DNA of 59,350 nt from Bacteroidota bacterium (GTDB taxonomy: Bacteria > Bacteroidota > Bacteroidia > AKYH767-A > OLB10), in assembly GCA_024638565.1 (NCBI GenBank), contig JAHEKC010000007.1, positions 1 to 59,350 on the forward strand, read 5' to 3'. The translations under genes were made by a program, and so were the position numbers. A model generated the notes under the pieces. That model was not told where the DNA came from. It saw only the letters and a program-made list of their open reading frames with translations, and ran no database searches. Shown here in pieces: positions 19,889 through 30,442 of this stretch; the first letter of the stretch is position 1, and each line of letters opens with the position of its first letter.

Positions 19889-19928
19889 AAATGATCGCCG
19901 GGTATGGCGGCGACCATAATATAATAAA

Positions 19929-21749
19929 TTATCGCTTTGAAGGATCTCCCGGTCCGGTCTCTTCCAGCAGTTGCCGCTGATGCAGTGCTTTGTACACCTG
20001 CCCCTTGCGCATCAGCACCGCATGTGTTCCCTTTTCCACCACCTTTCCCTTTTCCAGCACGACAATTTCATCGGCATGCCGTACCGTACTCACCCGGTGG
20101 CTGATGATTAGCGTGGTCCGGCCCTTCATCAGTTCCCGCATGCTTTTTAGGATGGCCTCTTCGGTACGGGTGTCCACGGCGCTAAGGCAGTCGTCGAAGA
20201 CCAGCAGTCCCGGGTCGCGGATAATGGCCCGTGCAATGGAAACCCGTTGCTTCTGCCCGCCTGACAGCGTGATTCCCCGCTCACCAACCATGGTCCCGAA
20301 TCCCTTCGGAAATGACATGATGTTGTCGTATACCGCGGCCTTCCTCGCAGCTGCTTCGACATCTTTCATCTGCAGGCTGTCTCCCTGCTGATCCAGGCCA
20401 AACGCGATGTTATTCGCTATGGTATCACTGAACAGGAAAACATCCTGGGGCACGAAGCCGGTCTGCCGGCGAAAAGCATCCAGGTTTATTTTCCGAAGGT
20501 CCTCCCCGTCGACCAGGATGCGACCATGCGTGACATCCATCATCCGCATGAGCAGGGCAGCCACGGTGGACTTGCCGGATCCCGTTCTGCCGGTAATGGC
20601 CAGCGATTTTCCGGGCACAATCCTGAACGACACCTCATGAAGGGTATCGAATGACGCACCCGGGTACCGGAATGAAACCTCTTCGAAAACGATATCGCCT
20701 TTTATAGTAAGCGGGGCGTCAGATGGCGATTTGATCTCGGGCTCCGTATGAAGAAACTCGTTAATCCGCCGCTGCGATGCAGCGGCACGCTGTACCAGGC
20801 TTACCACCCAGCCCAGTGAAGCCACCGGCCAGGTAAGCATATTGACGTAAATGACAAATTCAGCAATATTCCCAAGCGTAACGGTCCCGGCCATTACCTC
20901 CATGCCGCCGATGTATACGGTCATGATGGTACTGATGCCCACCATGAGTAACAGGGAAGGAAAGAACAGGGCGTTTGTTCGTGCCAGCCCAAGCGACAGG
21001 TTTCGGTAACGCTGTGCTTCATCCCGGAACCCGGCTTCACGCTCTTTCTCCCGGACAAAAGATTTAATGACACGGATCCCTGAAAAGGTTTCCTGTACAA
21101 AAGTCGAAATAGCGGATAGTTGTGCCTGCACTTTTTCGCTCTTTCGGTTGATGATGTCCTGCACAAAATAAACAAGCAGGCTCAGCACCGGCAATGGTAC
21201 GAGGACAAACCATGCAAGCCTTGCATTGACATGGAACATCGCATATATAACCATGATAAAAAGCACGGACAGGTTTATGGTATACATGATGGCAGGGCCG
21301 TAGTACATGCGAACCCTGCTTACGTCTTCACTGATACGGTTCATCAGGTCGCCGGTGTTCTGGCGGTTATAAAATGAACTACCCAGCTTCAGGTAGTGAT
21401 TGAAAATTTCGTTTTTCTGATCGTATTCGATAAACCGGCTCATGACAATGAGGGTCTGCCGCATCAGGAACATAAAGAAACCCTTGAGGAGCGTCATGGT
21501 CATGATCATGACGATGAACACGAATACAGCAGCAGATACGGAAGCGTAAAATGTATCCTGCAGGCTGAAGCCGTCCAGCCATTTGTACATGTCGATGTTT
21601 TCTGAAACAAGGTCCAGGGCAATGCGCACGAGTTGCGCAGGCACCAGTGCAAAAACATTGGATATAATGACAAACAGGACACCCAGCACGAACCGTCCAC
21701 GGTACCGCAGAATGAACTTATGAACTACGCGCAGGTGCTTCATTCCCAT
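19929..21749 (-). CDS. ABC transporter ATP-binding/permease protein (half-exporter)
   Basis: N-terminal TM domain plus NBD: Walker A TGRTGSGKSTVA, signature LSGGQKQRVSIARAI, Walker B LLVFDDCLSAVD. Confidence 0.95.
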   Translation of the reverse strand: MGMKHLRVVHKFILRYRGRFVLGVLFVIISNVFALVPAQLVRIALDLVSENIDMYKWLDGFSLQDTFYASVSAAVFVFIVMIMTMTLLKGFFMFLMRQTLIVMSRFIEYDQKNEIFNHYLKLGSSFYNRQNTGDLMNRISEDVSRVRMYYGPAIMYTINLSVLFIMVIYAMFHVNARLAWFVLVPLPVLSLLVYFVQDIINRKSEKVQAQLSAISTFVQETFSGIRVIKSFVREKEREAGFRDEAQRYRNLSLGLARTNALFFPSLLLMVGISTIMTVYIGGMEVMAGTVTLGNIAEFVIYVNMLTWPVASLGWVVSLVQRAAASQRRINEFLHTEPEIKSPSDAPLTIKGDIVFEEVSFRYPGASFDTLHEVSFRIVPGKSLAITGRTGSGKSTVAALLMRMMDVTHGRILVDGEDLRKINLDAFRRQTGFVPQDVFLFSDTIANNIAFGLDQQGDSLQMKDVEAAARKAAVYDNIMSFPKGFGTMVGERGITLSGGQKQRVSIARAIIRDPGLLVFDDCLSAVDTRTEEAILKSMRELMKGRTTLIISHRVSTVRHADEIVVLEKGKVVEKGTHAVLMRKGQVYKALHQRQLLEETGPGDPSKR

Positions 21750-21794
21750 GCATTACCACACCACATGTGCAGCATGTCGGAGGCATTGACTTAC

Positions 21795-21826
21795 GTTGAA
21801 ATATTGGATTAAAAAACATACCTTTG
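21795..21826 (+). promoter_or_regulatory. Bacteroidota-type promoter upstream of the leucine-dehydrogenase-like gene
   Basis: GTTG-N20-TACCTTTG; matches the -33/-7 consensus and lies upstream of the preferred ATG at 21892. Confidence 0.45.
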
Positions 21827-21891
21827 CTATGCCTTTCGAACCCGAGATCCCTATTAAGCGGTTCAAAATTATCATAATACATTTGAACTTT

Positions 21892-22995
21892 ATGCTCGAC
21901 ATCCATGAAATCACCCAAACGCTTCCGAAATCCCAGATGGTGTTCGAGCGGATTGCAGCGGGTAATCATGAGCAGGTCGTTTTTTGCTATGACCGGGCAA
22001 CAGGGCTGAAGGCGATTATTTCCATCCACAGTACAATTCTTGGACCCGCACTTGGCGGCACAAGAATGTGGCAATATAAATCCGAAGCCGAGGCGCTGAA
22101 CGACGTTTTGCGGCTTTCACGTGGCATGACATACAAGGCCGCTGTTGCCGGCCTGAACCTTGGTGGCGGCAAAGCCGTGATCATGGGCAACCCCAAGACG
22201 GACAAGTCAGAAGCCATGTTTCGTCGTTTCGGACGCTTTATCAATAACCTCCACGGCAGCTATATCACGGCCGAAGATGTGGGAACGAATACCCGCGACA
22301 TGGAGCATATCGCTTCGGAAACCAAACATGTCACGGGGCTACCCGAGTCCATGGGCGGCGGCGGAAACCCCTCCCCTGTCACCGCCTACGGGGTTTACAT
22401 GGGCCTCAAGGCTGCCGCCATGCACGCCTGGAACGAAAGCGACCTGAAAGGAAGGCGAGTGGTAGTACAGGGCATCGGACATGTCGGGGAAAACCTCGTG
22501 AAGTTGCTGCGCAAGGAAGATGCTACCGTTTTTGTTACCGACATCAATGCAGGCCTGTTGGATCGCGTGGCTTCCGAACTCGGCTGCACGGCTATTGCGC
22601 CGGATGAGGTTTTTTCAGTTGCCGCAGATATTTATGCGCCCTGTGCGCTGGGCGCCACGCTGAATACCGAGAATATCGAAAAACTTAATTGCAAGGTCGT
22701 GGCCGGCGCGGCCAACAACCAGCTTGCCGATGAGGACGTGCACGGCAGGATGCTGATGGATAAAGGAATCGTCTATGCACCTGACTTCCTGATCAATGCC
22801 GGCGGTCTGATTAACGTATACAGCGAATTTACCGGTTATGACCGTGAAAAGGCACTGAGCCAGACGGAACGGATCTTCGATGTGACACTCGATATTCTGC
22901 GCAAAGCGCAGAAAGAGAAAATACCATCCCAGGAAGCCGCCATGCGGATGGCTGAAAAAAGGCTTACTGACCACCTGGCAAGCACCGGCGACTGA
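21892..22995 (+). CDS. Glu/Leu/Phe/Val dehydrogenase (leucine dehydrogenase-like)
   Basis: HSTILGPALGGTRMWQYKSEAEALNDVLRLSRGMTYKAAVAGLNLGGGKAVI; Rossmann GIGHVGENLVKLL. ORF extends upstream to 21796, but start MLDIHE is preferred. Confidence 0.93.
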   Translation: MLDIHEITQTLPKSQMVFERIAAGNHEQVVFCYDRATGLKAIISIHSTILGPALGGTRMWQYKSEAEALNDVLRLSRGMTYKAAVAGLNLGGGKAVIMGNPKTDKSEAMFRRFGRFINNLHGSYITAEDVGTNTRDMEHIASETKHVTGLPESMGGGGNPSPVTAYGVYMGLKAAAMHAWNESDLKGRRVVVQGIGHVGENLVKLLRKEDATVFVTDINAGLLDRVASELGCTAIAPDEVFSVAADIYAPCALGATLNTENIEKLNCKVVAGAANNQLADEDVHGRMLMDKGIVYAPDFLINAGGLINVYSEFTGYDREKALSQTERIFDVTLDILRKAQKEKIPSQEAAMRMAEKRLTDHLASTGD

Positions 22996-23037
22996 CCTGT
23001 CGGCCGAAAAAGGTTTCATGTTTTTGTTTTTTAATTA

Positions 23038-23982
23038 ATGCTTTCCAGGAGACATTTGCGCAAACGGGCCCTTCAGGTGCTTTACGCCTTCTACCAGTCG
23101 GAAGAACGTGACCTGAAAATAGCCGAAAAGCAACTCCTGCATGGCATCGACCGGACGGAAGACCTGATTTATTTCCTGCTTGATTTCCTGCCCAGCCTGG
23201 CAGCCGCTGAACACCGGTATATTGCCGATGCCCCCAGAAAGCTGCTGCAGGGAGACACACCGGCACGCCGCCGGACGCTTGAAGAGAACGTACTTGTAGA
23301 CCTCCTGTCCAAGGACGCCACATTCCGGAAATCCCTTTCCCGTAGACACATGGGGTGGGACAACGATGCAGAACAGCTTGTGATCATATTCAACAAGGTC
23401 CGTAAAAGCGAAGAATACGAGTCATACATCGCCCGTGAAAACGTCTCACCGGAAGATGAATGCGCATTTGCCGTCACCATTTTCAAAAATCACCTTGTCA
23501 AGTCGGATTCCTTCAGGCAATACATCGAGGAAAAGAACATATTCTGGGCAGACGGATTTCCCTTTGCCACGGAGATGACAGCGAAGATTCTGAAGTCAGT
23601 GAAGCCCGCTCCCGCTGCAGGGCTGGTCATACCGACCATGTTCCGCGACGAACGGGACGACAAGGCCTTCCTCCACAAGTTACTTTTCGAAACGGCACGC
23701 AATGACAGCTATTTTGAAAGCCTCATCCGTGACAAGGCACGCAACTGGGACCTCGACAGGATTGCCATGGTGGATATGATCCTCATGAAGATGACCCTGG
23801 CTGAAATCCTGAACGTGGAAAGCATTCCCGTAAAGGTGTCCATCAATGAATACCTTGAAATTGCCAAGGAGTTCTCCACTCCCAAAAGCCGCATTTTTAT
23901 CAATGGCATCATCGACAAGCTGGTGATGGACCTGCGCAGCGAAAACAAGATCCTGAAAACAGGCCGGGGACTGGTAGAATAG
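23038..23982 (+). CDS. nusB: Transcription antitermination protein NusB
   Basis: MLSRRHLRKRALQVLYAFYQSE; C-terminal DRIAMVDMILMKMTLAEILNVESIPVKVSINEYLEIAKEFSTPKSRIFINGIIDKL. Confidence 0.93.
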   Translation: MLSRRHLRKRALQVLYAFYQSEERDLKIAEKQLLHGIDRTEDLIYFLLDFLPSLAAAEHRYIADAPRKLLQGDTPARRRTLEENVLVDLLSKDATFRKSLSRRHMGWDNDAEQLVIIFNKVRKSEEYESYIARENVSPEDECAFAVTIFKNHLVKSDSFRQYIEEKNIFWADGFPFATEMTAKILKSVKPAPAAGLVIPTMFRDERDDKAFLHKLLFETARNDSYFESLIRDKARNWDLDRIAMVDMILMKMTLAEILNVESIPVKVSINEYLEIAKEFSTPKSRIFINGIIDKLVMDLRSENKILKTGRGLVE

Positions 23983-24195
23983 GTTTGCGTTTAGAGGTTC
24001 GTCATGCGAATACTCGAGTTCTCGATTGTTCAAGCAATCGAACAACTGAATACATTCCGTGACTGCCATTGTTACTGTTTTACCCGACTAGCTTTGACGA
24101 AGGCGGGCCACTGCCGCTGCTACTTTACCATTCAATGACCCTCTGTTCACTGGTAACTGATTACCCATAATCCTATTCTTCATTCCTTTGACCCC

Positions 24196-25113
24196 ATGCA
24201 ATCCGACCTCCGGTTCCGGCGCTGGCTGTTCCTTGTCATCCTGGCAGTGATCTGGGGCAGCTCGTTTATCCTCATGAAATGGGGGCTGATAGCATTCCGT
24301 GCCGACCAGGTGGCTGCCATCAGGATGGCCGTGGCATTCGGCGGCCTGCTCCCGTTTGCCCTGCAGCATCTACGAATGGTATCCGCAACGGACCTGAAAT
24401 GGATTTTCGCGACCGGCATCGTGGGTAACGGCATTCCCGCATTCCTGTTCGCATTCGCCCAGACACGGATCGACAGCGCCGTGGCGGGTATGCTCAACTC
24501 CCTTACCCCCGTTTTTGTGGTGCTGGTGGGCATGCTGTTTTTCGCTACGCGGTTCAAAAAGTCACACCTGACGGGTGTGCTGATCGGACTGGCAGGCGCT
24601 GCAGGTCTAATCCTGCTCAGACATGACGGAAGCGTTGACCTGGCGCAATCGCGTTACAGCATGCTGGTCATCGCGGCAACCGTCTGCTATGCCGTTTCCG
24701 TCAACATCATGCGGAACAAGCTGCACCATGTGAAATCCATTGTCATCACGGCCTTTGCACTGGTGGCGGCCGGCCCTCCCTGCCTGGTATACCTGCTGGC
24801 CACTGATTTTACCGCGCGGCTTGAAGGGCCGTCCGGCTGGTTCAGCTTCGGCAGCGTGGCCACACTCGCACTGCTGGGTACCGCTTTCTCCACGGTGCTT
24901 TTCACCAACCTCATCAAAATCTCCAGTGCGCTGTACGCCTCTTCGGTGACCTACCTGATCCCGGTGGTTGCGTTGTTGTGGGGGCTGGCGGACCAGGAAC
25001 CGGTTGGATGGATGCACCTCGTGGCCCTCGCCGGCATCCTGCTGGGCGTCTACCTGATCAATCTGGAGTCCATCCGGGAGGAGTCCGCCCGGAAACAGGG
25101 CCGTGCAGGCTGA
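24196..25113 (+). CDS. EamA/DMT-family transporter
   Basis: Ten-TM DMT pattern; [15 protein letters not shown], duplicated EamA halves. Confidence 0.92.
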   Translation: MQSDLRFRRWLFLVILAVIWGSSFILMKWGLIAFRADQVAAIRMAVAFGGLLPFALQHLRMVSATDLKWIFATGIVGNGIPAFLFAFAQTRIDSAVAGMLNSLTPVFVVLVGMLFFATRFKKSHLTGVLIGLAGAAGLILLRHDGSVDLAQSRYSMLVIAATVCYAVSVNIMRNKLHHVKSIVITAFALVAAGPPCLVYLLATDFTARLEGPSGWFSFGSVATLALLGTAFSTVLFTNLIKISSALYASSVTYLIPVVALLWGLADQEPVGWMHLVALAGILLGVYLINLESIREESARKQGRAG

Positions 25114-25165
25114 AACCCGGTCGATTTCCCCGATCCCGGGGCTTCCATAATCGTAACCGGATTAC

Positions 25166-25173
25166 TATCTTTG
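25166..25173 (+). promoter_or_regulatory. Candidate -7 element (TATCTTTG) upstream of rplU
   Basis: Perfect TAnnTTTG match 27 bp before the rplU ATG; -33 element weak. Confidence 0.4.
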
Positions 25174-25199
25174 CCAACCCTTTCCCGAACACCAAAGTC

Positions 25200-25514
25200 A
25201 TGAAGTACGCTATAGTTGATATCGCCGGCCAGCAATTCAAAGTAGTTGAGGACCAGCATGTATTCGTCCATCGCCTGGAAGCCGGCGAAGGCGAGAAGGT
25301 AAATTTCGACAAGGTCCTCCTGGTGGACAATGCCGGCAAGGTCAAGGTAGGCAAGCCCACCGTGGCAGGAGCCCAGGTCTCCGCCAAGGTGGTATCTCAT
25401 GTGAAAGGCGACAAGGTGTTGGTTTTCAAAAAGAAAAGACGCAAGGGCTTCCAGACGCTGAACGGGCACCGCCAGGCGCTCACGAGGCTTCATATCGAAA
25501 AGATCAAAGGCTAA
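25200..25514 (+). CDS. rplU: 50S ribosomal protein L21
   Basis: [27 protein letters not shown]...[30 protein letters not shown]. Confidence 0.97.
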   Translation: MKYAIVDIAGQQFKVVEDQHVFVHRLEAGEGEKVNFDKVLLVDNAGKVKVGKPTVAGAQVSAKVVSHVKGDKVLVFKKKRRKGFQTLNGHRQALTRLHIEKIKG

Positions 25515-25558
25515 TCATATCACAGGTGCCGGAATTCCGGCACGCACCACTAAATCTC

Positions 25559-25831
25559 ATGGCACACAAAAAAGGAGTCGGTAGTTCCAAGAACGGCCGC
25601 GAATCACACAGTAAAAGGCTTGGCGTAAAGATCTTCGGGGGACAAAAGGCCATCGCGGGCAATATCATCGTACGCCAGCGCGGCACCAGGCACCGGCCGG
25701 CCGAAGGCGTGGGCATGGGACGCGATCATACCCTCTTCGCCACACGTGACGGCATTGTCGTATTCCGCAAGAAGCGTGACGACAAGTCATACGTATATGT
25801 ACAGCCATTTGACCAGGCCGGCGAAGCCTGA
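25559..25831 (+). CDS. rpmA: 50S ribosomal protein L27
   Basis: [61 protein letters not shown]. Confidence 0.98.
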   Translation: MAHKKGVGSSKNGRESHSKRLGVKIFGGQKAIAGNIIVRQRGTRHRPAEGVGMGRDHTLFATRDGIVVFRKKRDDKSYVYVQPFDQAGEA

Positions 25832-25852
25832 TTGGACACACACTAAACCCCT

Positions 25853-25880
25853 GTCCGGCAGATATTTCCGGACCTTTTTT
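25853..25880 (+). terminator. Rho-independent terminator after rpmA
   Basis: GTCCGG-N9-CCGGAC followed by CTTTTTT. Confidence 0.8.
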
Positions 25881-25970
25881 GCCCCCGGGAGGCATTTTGT
25901 TATCTAGAAAAAAATATTTTCCTTTGTCATCTAATCCCGTAAACCATTAAACCTAGCATCTAAAGACCGT

Positions 25971-27971
25971 ATGATGAAGAAATTGCAATATCTTTTAGTC
26001 TGCGTATTGTCCCTGTCGCTGGTCACCGGCGCCTTCGGAGACGATAAGCCGAAGAAGAGCAAGACGCCGAAAGCGGACGAAAAATTCGAGCGTGGCATGT
26101 ATAGCGATGCTATGGAACTTTACAAGAAGTGCTATGCCAAGCAGAAGAAGAAGGAAGACAAGTCGCGGTCCGCATACATGGTCGCTGAATGTTACCGCCT
26201 GAACGGCAACTATGTCGAAACTGCCAACTGGTATGAAAAGGCCTACTCCAGCGGTAATCGTGAACCCAATACAATCATGCGCTGGGCCGAAGCGCTGAAG
26301 AGCAACGGCAAGTACGATGAATCCGTTGCCAAGTACAACGAATACAAGGAAATGAAGGATGCGGACGTGGCCGCGGCGACCGAAGGGATCAAGCAGGCGG
26401 AACAGGCACAGGCCTGGACGGACAAGCCCACACGCTTCGAGGTGAACAACGAAAGCGCGCTAAATACCAAGTACTACGATTTTGCGGTGGCCCGGAACCC
26501 GATGAGCAAAAACGGAATCCTGCTCACCTCCTCACGGGAAGCTTCTACCGGCACCAAGTTTGACGGCTGGTACGGGCAAAAGTATTTTGACCTGTTCAGT
26601 GCTGAACAGGACAACAATGGCAAATGGAGCACCCCTGTACCCATGCCCGAACCCGTGAACGGGAAAGCCAGCGACGGCGCCTGCACGTTCGACAGCAAAG
26701 GGACCACCATGTACTTCACCCGCTGCGAATCCGTGGATGACGAGTACGGTTCATGCAAGATCTTCATGACCAGGTACCAGAATGAGGTCTGGAGTGAACC
26801 TGAACCCCTGCCTTTTAACTCAAACGAATACTCCGTGGGTCATCCGTCCCTTTCAGTCGATGGCAAATCCCTTTACTTCTCCTCCGACATGCCCGGCGGG
26901 CAGGGAGGACATGACCTTTATATCTGTACATGGGACGAGGCAGCCGGCAACTGGAGCGCACCCAGGAATATGGGTGCCGCTGTCAATACGAGGAAGGACG
27001 AAATGTTCCCGCATATTCATGAGAACGGGAAACTATATTTCTCCTCCAACGGGCACAGTGGAATGGGCGGCCTCGATATCCTGTCGGCAACAGACGACGG
27101 CGGCAACTGGATTGTAAGGAACCTCAAGTCACCCATCAATACCGGTGCGGACGATTTCAATATCCAGTTCACCACCGTCACAAGCGGGTATTTCTCTTCA
27201 AACCGCCCCGGCGGACAGGGCAGCGACGACATTTACTCCTTCGTGATGCCCCCGCCGAATTTCGCTGTCTATGGCAGGGTGTACGACACCGATACCAAGG
27301 AAAGCATCTCAGGTGCCACGGTAGAGCTGTTCGGCAGCGACGGCACTTCACTGAGCGTCAAAACCGAGGATGACGGCAACTACAGGTATCAGCTAAAGCC
27401 GAATGTCAAGTACAAGATTTCCGCATCGTTTACCGGCTACCTGACCAAGTTCGCAGAAGTTTCCACCGTGGGGATCGATGAATCCATGGACTTCGAGGAA
27501 AACTTCGACTTCCCACTCAAGTCATCGGCCAAGCCCATCACCTTGCCCGAGGTATTCTATGACCTCGACAAATCGACGCTGCGTCCTGTATCGCGGACCG
27601 CGCTTGACGGCCTCGTGACGGTACTTAACGAAAACCCAACCATCACCATCAAGATGACCGCGCACACTGACCTTCGTGCCAGTGACGAGTATAATATCCG
27701 GCTGTCAGACCGCAGGGCCAAGTCATGCGTGGATTACCTGATCAAGAAAGGTATTGCAAAAGACAGGCTTTCCTCGGAAGGCAAGGGCGAAACCACACCC
27801 AAGGAGGTCGAGAACGATGAGGAATACCTCCCATTCAAGCGTGGCGACGTGCTGACACCGGCCTTCATCGAAAAACTCGAAACGACAGAGCTGAAGGAGA
27901 AAGCCCACCAGTATAACCGGAGAACAGAATTTGAAGTGCTCCGCACTGACTATGTACCCAAAGAGGACTAA
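25971..27971 (+). CDS. porE: TPR / WD40-like propeller / carboxypeptidase-regulatory / OmpA-like protein (PorE-like, T9SS-associated)
   Basis: N-terminal TPR-like region, PD40 motifs (GHPSLSVDGKSLYFSSDMPGGQGGHDLY), GRVYDTDTKESISGATVELF, C-terminal OmpA (TAHTDLRASDEYNIRLSDRRAKSCVDYLIKKGI). Domain order matches PorE. Confidence 0.75.
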   Translation: MMKKLQYLLVCVLSLSLVTGAFGDDKPKKSKTPKADEKFERGMYSDAMELYKKCYAKQKKKEDKSRSAYMVAECYRLNGNYVETANWYEKAYSSGNREPNTIMRWAEALKSNGKYDESVAKYNEYKEMKDADVAAATEGIKQAEQAQAWTDKPTRFEVNNESALNTKYYDFAVARNPMSKNGILLTSSREASTGTKFDGWYGQKYFDLFSAEQDNNGKWSTPVPMPEPVNGKASDGACTFDSKGTTMYFTRCESVDDEYGSCKIFMTRYQNEVWSEPEPLPFNSNEYSVGHPSLSVDGKSLYFSSDMPGGQGGHDLYICTWDEAAGNWSAPRNMGAAVNTRKDEMFPHIHENGKLYFSSNGHSGMGGLDILSATDDGGNWIVRNLKSPINTGADDFNIQFTTVTSGYFSSNRPGGQGSDDIYSFVMPPPNFAVYGRVYDTDTKESISGATVELFGSDGTSLSVKTEDDGNYRYQLKPNVKYKISASFTGYLTKFAEVSTVGIDESMDFEENFDFPLKSSAKPITLPEVFYDLDKSTLRPVSRTALDGLVTVLNENPTITIKMTAHTDLRASDEYNIRLSDRRAKSCVDYLIKKGIAKDRLSSEGKGETTPKEVENDEEYLPFKRGDVLTPAFIEKLETTELKEKAHQYNRRTEFEVLRTDYVPKED

Positions 27972-27990
27972 CATCCTATGAATCCATTTA

Positions 27991-28023
27991 AACTCCTTCG
28001 CCCAGCGGAGGAGTTTTTTATTT
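27991..28023 (+). terminator. Rho-independent terminator after the PorE-like gene
   Basis: AACTCCTTCGC-CCA-GCGGAGGAGTT (11-bp stem with one G.U) followed by TTTTTATTT. Confidence 0.85.
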
Positions 28024-28028
28024 AACCC

Positions 28029-29198
28029 ATGTCCGACCGATACAGCTCCAGGGGCGTGTCATCCCAAAAGGAAGATGTGCACAAGGCCATCCGCAAAAGT
28101 GGAAAGGGTCTTTACCCTAAAGCGTTTTGCAAGGTGCTGCCGGACCTGATCGGCGGCGACCGCCGGTACTGCAACATCATGCATGCCGACGGTGCAGGCA
28201 CCAAGTCTTCACTGGCCTATGCCTACTGGAAGGAAACCGGCGACCTTTCCGTATGGAAAGGCATCGCGCAGGACGCACTGGTCATGAACATAGACGACCT
28301 GCTCTGCGTGGGCGCCACGGACAGGATCCTGGTCTCCTCCACCATTGGCAGGAACAAGCACCTTATCCCGGGAGAAGTCATCTCGGCCGTCATCCGCGGT
28401 ACGGAAGAATGCCTTTCCTGGCTGCGTGATAACGGGATCCGGATCGAATCCGCGGGAGGTGAAACGGCCGACGTGGGTGACCTGGTAAGGACCATCATCG
28501 TGGATTCCAACGTGACCTGCCGGCTGCCCAGGAAAGATGTCATCGACAACAGGAAAATCCGGGCCGGGGACGTCATCGTGGGCCTGTCCTCCGCGGGAAA
28601 GGCAAACTATGAGAAGACGTACAACAGCGGTATCGGCAGCAACGGACTTACCTCCGCGCGCCATGACGTGCTCAGCCGATACATCGCCCGTAAATACCCG
28701 GAAACATACGATCCTAAGGTTCCCCGCCGCCTCGTCTATTCAGGGACCCGGAAGCTGACTGAAAAGGTCAGGATCGGGCGCTTTCAAACTACCGTGGGAA
28801 AGCTGCTGCTGTCCCCCACCAGGACATATGCACCCGTGATCCGGAAAATACTTTCCCGCCACCGCGCACGTATCCACGGAATGATACACTGCAGCGGCGG
28901 GGGCCAGACGAAGGTGTTGCACTTTGTCGATGGGCTGCATGTGGTCAAGGACCACCTCTTCCCTATTCCGCCCGTATTCGAAATGATACAGGAGGAATCA
29001 GGAACCGCATGGCACGAAATGTACCGGGTGTTCAATATGGGACACCGGATGGAACTTTATGTATCACCGGCTTACGCCGATGACCTTATTGCCGTTTCGA
29101 AATCATACGGCATCGATGCGCGAGTGGTCGGCCGCGTGGAAAAGGCGAAAAAAAGCGTGTGTACGATCGATTCCGTTCACGGGACATTTGTTTATTAG
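28029..29198 (+). CDS. purM: Phosphoribosylformylglycinamidine cyclo-ligase (AIR synthase)
   Basis: MHADGAGTKSSLAYAYWKETGD; DALVMNIDDLLCVGAT; MIHCSGGGQTK; VFNMGHRMELYV. Confidence 0.9.
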   Translation: MSDRYSSRGVSSQKEDVHKAIRKSGKGLYPKAFCKVLPDLIGGDRRYCNIMHADGAGTKSSLAYAYWKETGDLSVWKGIAQDALVMNIDDLLCVGATDRILVSSTIGRNKHLIPGEVISAVIRGTEECLSWLRDNGIRIESAGGETADVGDLVRTIIVDSNVTCRLPRKDVIDNRKIRAGDVIVGLSSAGKANYEKTYNSGIGSNGLTSARHDVLSRYIARKYPETYDPKVPRRLVYSGTRKLTEKVRIGRFQTTVGKLLLSPTRTYAPVIRKILSRHRARIHGMIHCSGGGQTKVLHFVDGLHVVKDHLFPIPPVFEMIQEESGTAWHEMYRVFNMGHRMELYVSPAYADDLIAVSKSYGIDARVVGRVEKAKKSVCTIDSVHGTFVY

Positions 29199-29247
29199 CT
29201 TGGCAGAATTCTATTAATGAAAGCAGGTCGTTAATCCTGCGGGTATC

Positions 29248-30324
29248 ATGGACCTCCTCGAAAAACTGGAAGCCATCCGGCAGAAATACCTCGATATCGA
29301 GATGCAACTCAGCAGCCCCGAGGTGACGGCTGACATGAAGAAGTATACCACCCTGAACAAGTCCTACAAGGACCTCCAGGATGTGGTTGAGCTGTACGAT
29401 CGCTACAAATCGGTGCTGGAAAACATCTCCCAGTCACGCGAGATCCTGCAGAACGAAAAGGATGCCGGATTCAGGGCGCTGGCCAAAAGTGAACTGGAAA
29501 CCCTTGAGCCGGAACAGGAACAGCTGGAGGAGACCATCCGGCTGAAACTGGTCCCGAAGGACCCGGAAGACGAAAAAGATGTGGAAATGGAAATCAGGGC
29601 CGGCACCGGCGGCGATGAAGCCAGCATCTTTGCAGGTGACCTGTTCCGGATGTATACCAGGTATTGTGAGAAGCGGAAGTGGAAAACGGAAATCATGGAC
29701 TTCAACGAGGGCAATACGGGAGGCTACAAGGAAATGGTCTTCAGCGTGAAGGGAGATAACGTGTACGGGCAGCTCAAATACGAATCCGGTGTGCACCGGG
29801 TGCAGCGTGTGCCGGAAACAGAGACCATGGGCCGCGTACATACATCGGCCGCCACCGTGGCGGTGCTGCCCGAGGCAGAAGAGGTGGATGTGGAAGTCAA
29901 TCCCGCCGACCTTGAATTCCAGACGGCCCGTTCCAGCGGTGCCGGCGGCCAGAACGTGAACAAGGTGGAAACGAAGGTGCAGCTCACGCACAAGCCCACC
30001 GGCATCGTGGTGACCTGCCAGGTGGAACGCTCCCAGCATGGCAACCGCGAAAGGGCACTGCAGATGCTGCGAACGAAACTTTACGAAATGGAACTGCAGA
30101 AGCACCAGGCGGAGATTTCACAGAAAAGAAAGACCATGGTGTCAACCGGCGACCGCAGCGCCAAAATCCGAACGTACAACTACGCCCAGAGCCGGGTGAC
30201 CGACCACCGCATCGGGCTGTCGACTTATAACCTGCCCACATTCATGAACGGCGATATCCAGGAATTCATTGATGCGCTGCAAATCGCGGAGAATGCGGAA
30301 AAAATGAAAGAAGGATCGGGATGA
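29248..30324 (+). CDS. prfA: Peptide chain release factor 1
   Basis: [77 protein letters not shown]. Confidence 0.97.
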   Translation: MDLLEKLEAIRQKYLDIEMQLSSPEVTADMKKYTTLNKSYKDLQDVVELYDRYKSVLENISQSREILQNEKDAGFRALAKSELETLEPEQEQLEETIRLKLVPKDPEDEKDVEMEIRAGTGGDEASIFAGDLFRMYTRYCEKRKWKTEIMDFNEGNTGGYKEMVFSVKGDNVYGQLKYESGVHRVQRVPETETMGRVHTSAATVAVLPEAEEVDVEVNPADLEFQTARSSGAGGQNVNKVETKVQLTHKPTGIVVTCQVERSQHGNRERALQMLRTKLYEMELQKHQAEISQKRKTMVSTGDRSAKIRTYNYAQSRVTDHRIGLSTYNLPTFMNGDIQEFIDALQIAENAEKMKEGSG

Positions 30325-30442
30325 AAATAGTAGCAGTGGCAGTCATTGAACGTACTCGAATACCCGGTTGCCCGAATACCTGAATGACGGATCGTGACTC
30401 GCGAATGCAAACCTTGAACTTTGAACCATGAACAGCCATTAG

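Noticed and set aside
29434-30105. 223-aa minus-strand ORF opposite prfA
   Set aside because: Antisense to RF1; His/Phe-rich shadow translation.
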